DNA of 23,257 bases from Didymodactylos carnosus (taxonomy: Eukaryota > Rotifera > Eurotatoria > Philodinida > Philodinidae), in the NCBI GenBank assembly GCA_905250885.1, contig CAJNOQ010002655.1, positions 1 through 23,257 on the forward strand, given 5' to 3'. The notes under the pieces are model-generated. The model worked only from the letters and a program-made list of their open reading frames with translations. It made no database searches and had not been told where the DNA came from. This document shows, piece after piece, positions 19,569-23,257 of the stretch (the stretch's first letter is position 1; the number at the start of each line of letters is the position of its first letter). Position numbers and translations under genes: made by a program.

Positions 19569-20617
19569 TTAGTGGTACAATGTTCTCTGATGTGGTTGTT
19601 GAAGAATACGAACATGATTTATTCCACTTGTATGATGTAGAGTTGAAATATTTTTTCGTTGACGTTGAACAAACTGTTGTTCGACGCTTGGTTTATTTTT
19701 TGTATTTGGTGATGGTTTAAGGCTACGAACATGAGTTCGACGACGATGATAGTGACATAATGATGATGAAATGGAGGCGGATGTTTCAGATGCGTTTAAT
19801 TTTGATAAATGACTAGAAATATCGTTGTTAGATGTGGATGATGATTTTGAGAGGGAACGATGATCAGTTGTTGAACTCCGAGATAGCTAAAATTGTTAGA
19901 AAATGTAATTTTGATGTAAAAATATACGAAAAATTCTCGCCAAAAAAAAGAGCTTTTCATACGTAATAGAATCGAAAATTTAACTTCAATATAAAAGGTA
20001 GAAACAATTCTATTTTTACCTGTATAAAAGATGTTGTTATGTCTGATTTTTCGCATTGTTCTTGTTGATCATTCAGATCATTTTCTTTAATAGGATTCTT
20101 ATTTTCTATTTTTCTTCGTCGACGAGGTCGAGTGATTTGATCGTACACAGACATGCCTTAAATATAACATCGATTTTGATGACAACAGAATGACAAATTT
20201 TCTAAGTTGACTACTGATTTTGTAACAATAAGTTTCATGTAATTTTTTAGATATCTTTTGTTCATTTAGTCTACTCACTCGGATGTTCAATCAATAGATT
20301 ATCAATTGGATTAAGTGAAGTGGTTGTTTGTGATGTTGATGGTGCAATGAGAGGCGGTGTAGCAATCCAACTGTTATGTATTTCTTGTGAATCCGGTGTG
20401 AGTAAAGCATTATCAACATGGTTTGTTAAGATACCTAAAAAATTGACATGAAAGAGAAATCTGTTCAACTTCAACAAGGAAATGTTTAGCTAATACCAGC
20501 ATCACTAACGAATACCCAATCTTCTTCAATTGAATTTTTAGATAAAAGTCGAGTTTTCTTTTTAATCGTTCGAGTGTTCGCCGACGAAGACCAAAATGAA
20601 GATATTACTTTGTACAT
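19569..20617 (-). CDS. TP53INP: TP53INP1/2 (DOR) homologue, autophagy and transcription regulator, 243 aa
   Basis: Coding exons in transcript order: 20497-20617, 20279-20434, 20020-20156, 19569-19886, all in phase, 244 codons with TAA. An LC3-interacting motif, EEDWVFV (31-37, core W34 and V37), takes the place of the EDDEWILV of the vertebrate proteins. Next come SWIATPP (62-68, compare SWFITPP) and the family hallmark NLLIEHPSMSVY (86-97), split by an intron inside Ser93. A basic cluster, RPRRRRK (102-108), may be a nuclear localisation signal. The C-terminal exon is Ser- and His-rich and ends VRILQQPHQRTLYH, like the QP-x-QRxYNY tail of TP53INP1. Length matches (220-240 aa). Vertebrate members bind LC3/GABARAP and VMP1 on autophagosomes and coactivate nuclear receptors and p53. 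The ATG is the first after an in-frame TGA. Exon 3 uses an AAG acceptor. Whether it is INP1 or INP2 cannot be said; invertebrates usually have one copy. Confidence 0.92.
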
Positions 20618-20717
20618 CTTATCTGAAAATAGAAAGAGAAAGAATTGTATATACATAACGACGGGTATATTAGTGTACTTACTGAATTGAGCAATCTTAT
20701 TTGACACCAATAATCAA
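20618..20717 (-). other. 5' leader of the TP53INP-like gene: UTR intron or spliced-leader acceptor
   Basis: A strong acceptor (TTCTATTTTCAG) ends 5 nt before the start codon at 20617. A consensus donor, GTAAGT, lies 60 bp upstream (20677-20682), which gives an intron of exactly the local size with an upstream UTR exon starting at 20683. The same acceptor could instead receive a trans-spliced leader. The upstream part has an in-frame TGA and no in-frame ATG, so the protein start is unaffected. Confidence 0.55.
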
Positions 20718-21235
20718 ATTAAAAGTAAGTATAGATAAATAAATAATACATTCCATTCGTTCATTCATGATGTCCGCATGCAACATAAAATAAATTGTTA
20801 AACTTGTTTCTTTTCTAAATAAATATCACATGCAATAAACATCACATATCAGTTGAATCGATTATATATGACAAAAAATATAATTTTTTCAATCTCATAC
20901 TTTCAGTCATCTCTTCACTGTAGCGTATTCTAATAGAAATTTAAAACAGAGATCTAGTTCGTACTCTTTTTTTTCTACAGAATGGTACAAAGTGCAAAAA
21001 AATGGAAGTATCGTATAGATCGGCGACCGTAGTGGAAAGAAAACGCAATCCATTTCTACCCTCTCAATGACTTGTAAATGTGAGCAAAATAGATAAGGAC
21101 GTAGTCAGTCGTACAAAAACAAGAAGCTCATGATCGTTTATTTACAACAAGTATAAAACAATCAAACTGTTCAATCGTATTACACAGTATAAAATACAAA
21201 AAAAGTTAAAACATAAAACAAATTCGTTGGAATTC

Positions 21236-21333
21236 CTAATTTTCTTCGACATACATTGCATAACGATCTCTCAGCTCAATCCAATCATAATATTCGTCAT
21301 GAAGCAACGTAAGATTCCATTGGCTTGAGTGAG
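21236..21333 (-). CDS. Possible 3'-terminal exon of an unrecognised gene
   Basis: The minus strand is open here and reads QWNLTLLHDEYYDWIELRDR followed by YAMYVEEN and TAG. This is a balanced, charged composition unlike the Phe/Ile/Lys-rich noise around it. On the minus strand, AATAAA lies about 95 bp past the stop (21137-21142), followed by T- and G-rich sequence, as for a real gene end. Against it, an in-frame TGA sits at the upstream edge, and the only acceptor in between is a weak CAAG at about 21324. A competing frame entered from the CAG at 21339 also stays open for 22 codons. A possible upstream exon with donor AAAG/GTAAAA ends near 21846, but its phase fits the competing frame. I could not build a gene. 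Confidence 0.25.
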
Positions 21334-21569
21334 TTCATCTGACGAAATAGTTCAGTTATACACATTTCTTTTTTCATTGCTTTCGATTCTGGTTTCTACA
21401 TACATTAATGAGCATTTTATAGCTAGTTTGTGAATGTCATTGTTACTGTCGTGAATGTCGTAATGTACTTTGACTTTGTTCAATCTTAACAAATATTTCT
21501 TACATATTTTCTAAATCATTTATATTTCTTGTTTTCTCGTATTTTTCACCCAATTTGAAACTGTGAGTG

Positions 21570-21602
21570 GATATCATGCAGTGAAGTTCACCGCATGATA
21601 TC
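21570..21602. repeat. 33-nt near-perfect palindrome, 16-bp arms
   Basis: GATATCATGCAGTGAA at 21570-21585 and TTCACCGCATGATATC at 21587-21602 are reverse complements with one mismatch and a single base between them. It resembles a symmetric protein-binding site more than a hairpin with a usable loop. No protein is assigned. Confidence 0.9.
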
Positions 21603-21650
21603 TTGCGTTATTCTTTCCTCTTTTCTCTATAGAACTGTAATCTTGTAAGA

Positions 21651-21671
21651 ATATATATATATATATATATA
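21651..21671. repeat. (AT)10 microsatellite
   Basis: Twenty-one bases of uninterrupted AT dinucleotides, between the palindrome and the coding-like segments of the right-hand stretch. Confidence 0.95.
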
Positions 21672-23257
21672 CGCAACAATAAATAAATGTGTCGTCTGAT
21701 TTATTTTTAAATTTAATGTAATAAACTATCCAAAAAGAAAAGTGCTGATAGAAGGATATAATCTATAGAATGTATTTTTTCTAAGATGTGTTGAGACTGA
21801 GAATATGTTTTCGGTATAGAAAACGAATGAAAAAAAATATTTTACCTTTAAATTGTTCTTGACAGGTATGTATACTCTTATATCGAGCTATAGTCATATG
21901 CTCACCAGACCAATGAAAAGATAATATTGTCCCTCGTTGTAATTGCGATTAAGAAGATGTCTATGCACTCTAACTGTTTTATTACAACAGCAGTAATAAA
22001 ATATGTCAACATATGGAGAGTTAGGTATACTGATGAAAAAAAAACTAGTTAAAAGGAATTTCATTTTGAAACGTAAACTTATAGTTTAGCATTTATTAAC
22101 AAATGACAAAGTATATGAAGTATAGAACAAAAGTATATACACGCACACTTTGAAAATCTGAAATACACTTTGTTTTGTACACTTTGCTGAAGAAAAACGA
22201 ATAGAAATGTACACTATATACTTTGAAATCCAGATGTACATTTTGTTTTTTCCAGAGAATTTTGGTCGATTTAGAGGAAAGTATATTTATCTGCTGACTG
22301 ACGGTTCGTTTTTGACGCTTTTGACAATCATTAGTATAAGTCGTGTTTGTCTGTTTACAATTGATTGATGATGATCGAAAGAATGTGAGATAAAACTTGA
22401 TAACATTCTAAGTTGTTTCTAAGTACAAAATCGTATCAGATGGCCATTTGAGGTGATAACTTGATCATTATTCGATAACTTTCTAAATGGAAGGCCTAAA
22501 TATGGATTTTTAATATCAATTTTGATAAAAACTTAGACGTTCTATTTTTATCACCGCTCGTTAAATCTTCTTGACGAAATTTAGACAAACATCGTCGGTT
22601 TTGCGATTGAAGATAAACGGTTGCAATAAGTGAATAAGTAATCAAAAACCAGAAATTGTACATAGAAGCGATTGAACTTATTTCTGGTTTGTTTTCTTAT
22701 ATTTCATCAGAAATTAAAGCTTAAATAATAAACAGTCAGATTAGAAAAAAGTTTAATTTTCCTAATTTACAAGAGGTGTGTTTTGTTTTCAACATTCGGG
22801 ATTTATATTCTCGTGGAAAAAAATAGTTGCACACAGTATTTTTAAGATATTTTCCTTACAAAAACATACTTTTACAAAAGTGACCCCATATTCTGATAGC
22901 GCCTAAAATTTTCTATCATTCTATATATTTGTGTCTTGTCTTACATTTATTTGCTGAAAAATAATTTGAGTACAGCGAAGGTATCCCCAATTGACAAGTA
23001 CCAAAAAGGTGCATTTTGTCGCTACTTTTTTAGTTTTTTCCACACCATCTGTTCTAAAAGATTTTTTTACAGACCACGAGAAAGAGCACATTCAGAAGTA
23101 CAAGAAGAACTGACTTCTCACTTTTGCAACCCTTTTTTTACGGAAATAGTAGCAAAAGAAAACGGTTCAGGTGGAAAAAAATAACAGATTTTCAAAGTTT
23201 TCATTTTTTTCGTCTTTCGTATAATCTGCGTAGTTTTCTTGATTGAAGCTCTAAAAT

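Larger units (their letters stand above)
20718..23257. other. Right-hand stretch without a confident gene
   Basis: It contains a coding-like minus-strand segment at 21236-21333 (listed separately), a near-perfect palindrome at 21570, a TA microsatellite, and an imperfect direct repeat of about 33 bp (22147 and 22215, built on TACACTTTG words). There is also a short hairpin pair, AAACCAGAAAT and ATTTCTGGTTT, near 22648 and 22681. On the minus strand a 55-codon hydrophobic open frame runs from about 22062 to 21896, but it overlaps a small inverted repeat and has no supporting context. The upstream regions of the TP53INP-like gene lie at its left. Confidence 0.4.

Noticed and set aside
22936-23184. 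82-codon plus-strand frame ending in a Lys-rich tail
   Set aside because: It needs a non-ATG-like context, has no recognisable motif, and no splice or poly(A) signal supports it.

Overview
The window reads as AT-rich nuclear DNA of a small invertebrate. Its genes are metazoan in content (a TP53INP/DOR protein and two SLC35B3-type transporters), use the standard genetic code, and are cut by many GT-AG introns, mostly 57-65 bp long. TA- and TTAA-type miniature transposons lie between and inside the genes. A bdelloid rotifer fits best: short introns, a bacterial-looking hydrolase that has acquired introns, and candidate spliced-leader acceptors just before start codons. That assignment is inference, because no rRNA or other diagnostic marker is present.

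Layout from left to right. Positions 1-2611 hold no recognisable gene, only a 45-bp inverted repeat at the left edge. A three-exon gene of unknown function (2612-3209, minus) is divergent from a three-exon alpha/beta hydrolase (3892-4717, plus). After a gene-poor stretch come two tandem nine-exon genes on the minus strand, 6201-10732 (350 aa) and 11929-17039 (389 aa). Both encode Golgi PAPS transporters of the SLC35B3 kind. They share most intron positions but differ by three introns, so they are an old, diverged duplication. A 2.5-kb AT-rich spacer follows, then a four-coding-exon TP53INP1/2 (DOR) homologue (19569-20617, minus) with its LC3-interacting motif and the hallmark LLIEHPSMSVY block. 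Positions 20683-23257 hold no gene that can be modelled with confidence, although a coding-like minus-strand segment ends at 21236.

Most structural interest lies in introns and spacers. Intron 4 of the 350-aa transporter carries a perfect 67-bp hairpin, a degenerate GCATTAAA-rich array and a TTAA-flanked piggyBac-type MITE. The 389-aa transporter carries a long-TIR MITE that nearly fills one intron, and a foldback element whose arms contain a tRNA-like segment in another. A further element with a 9-10 bp target duplication lies between the two transporters.

No operon-like or multi-gene defence system was found. The genes are ordinary cellular functions: sulfation donor transport, autophagy/transcription regulation and a hydrolase. 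All exon models were made by eye from splice signals, frame continuity and remembered family motifs, without any search or transcript evidence.
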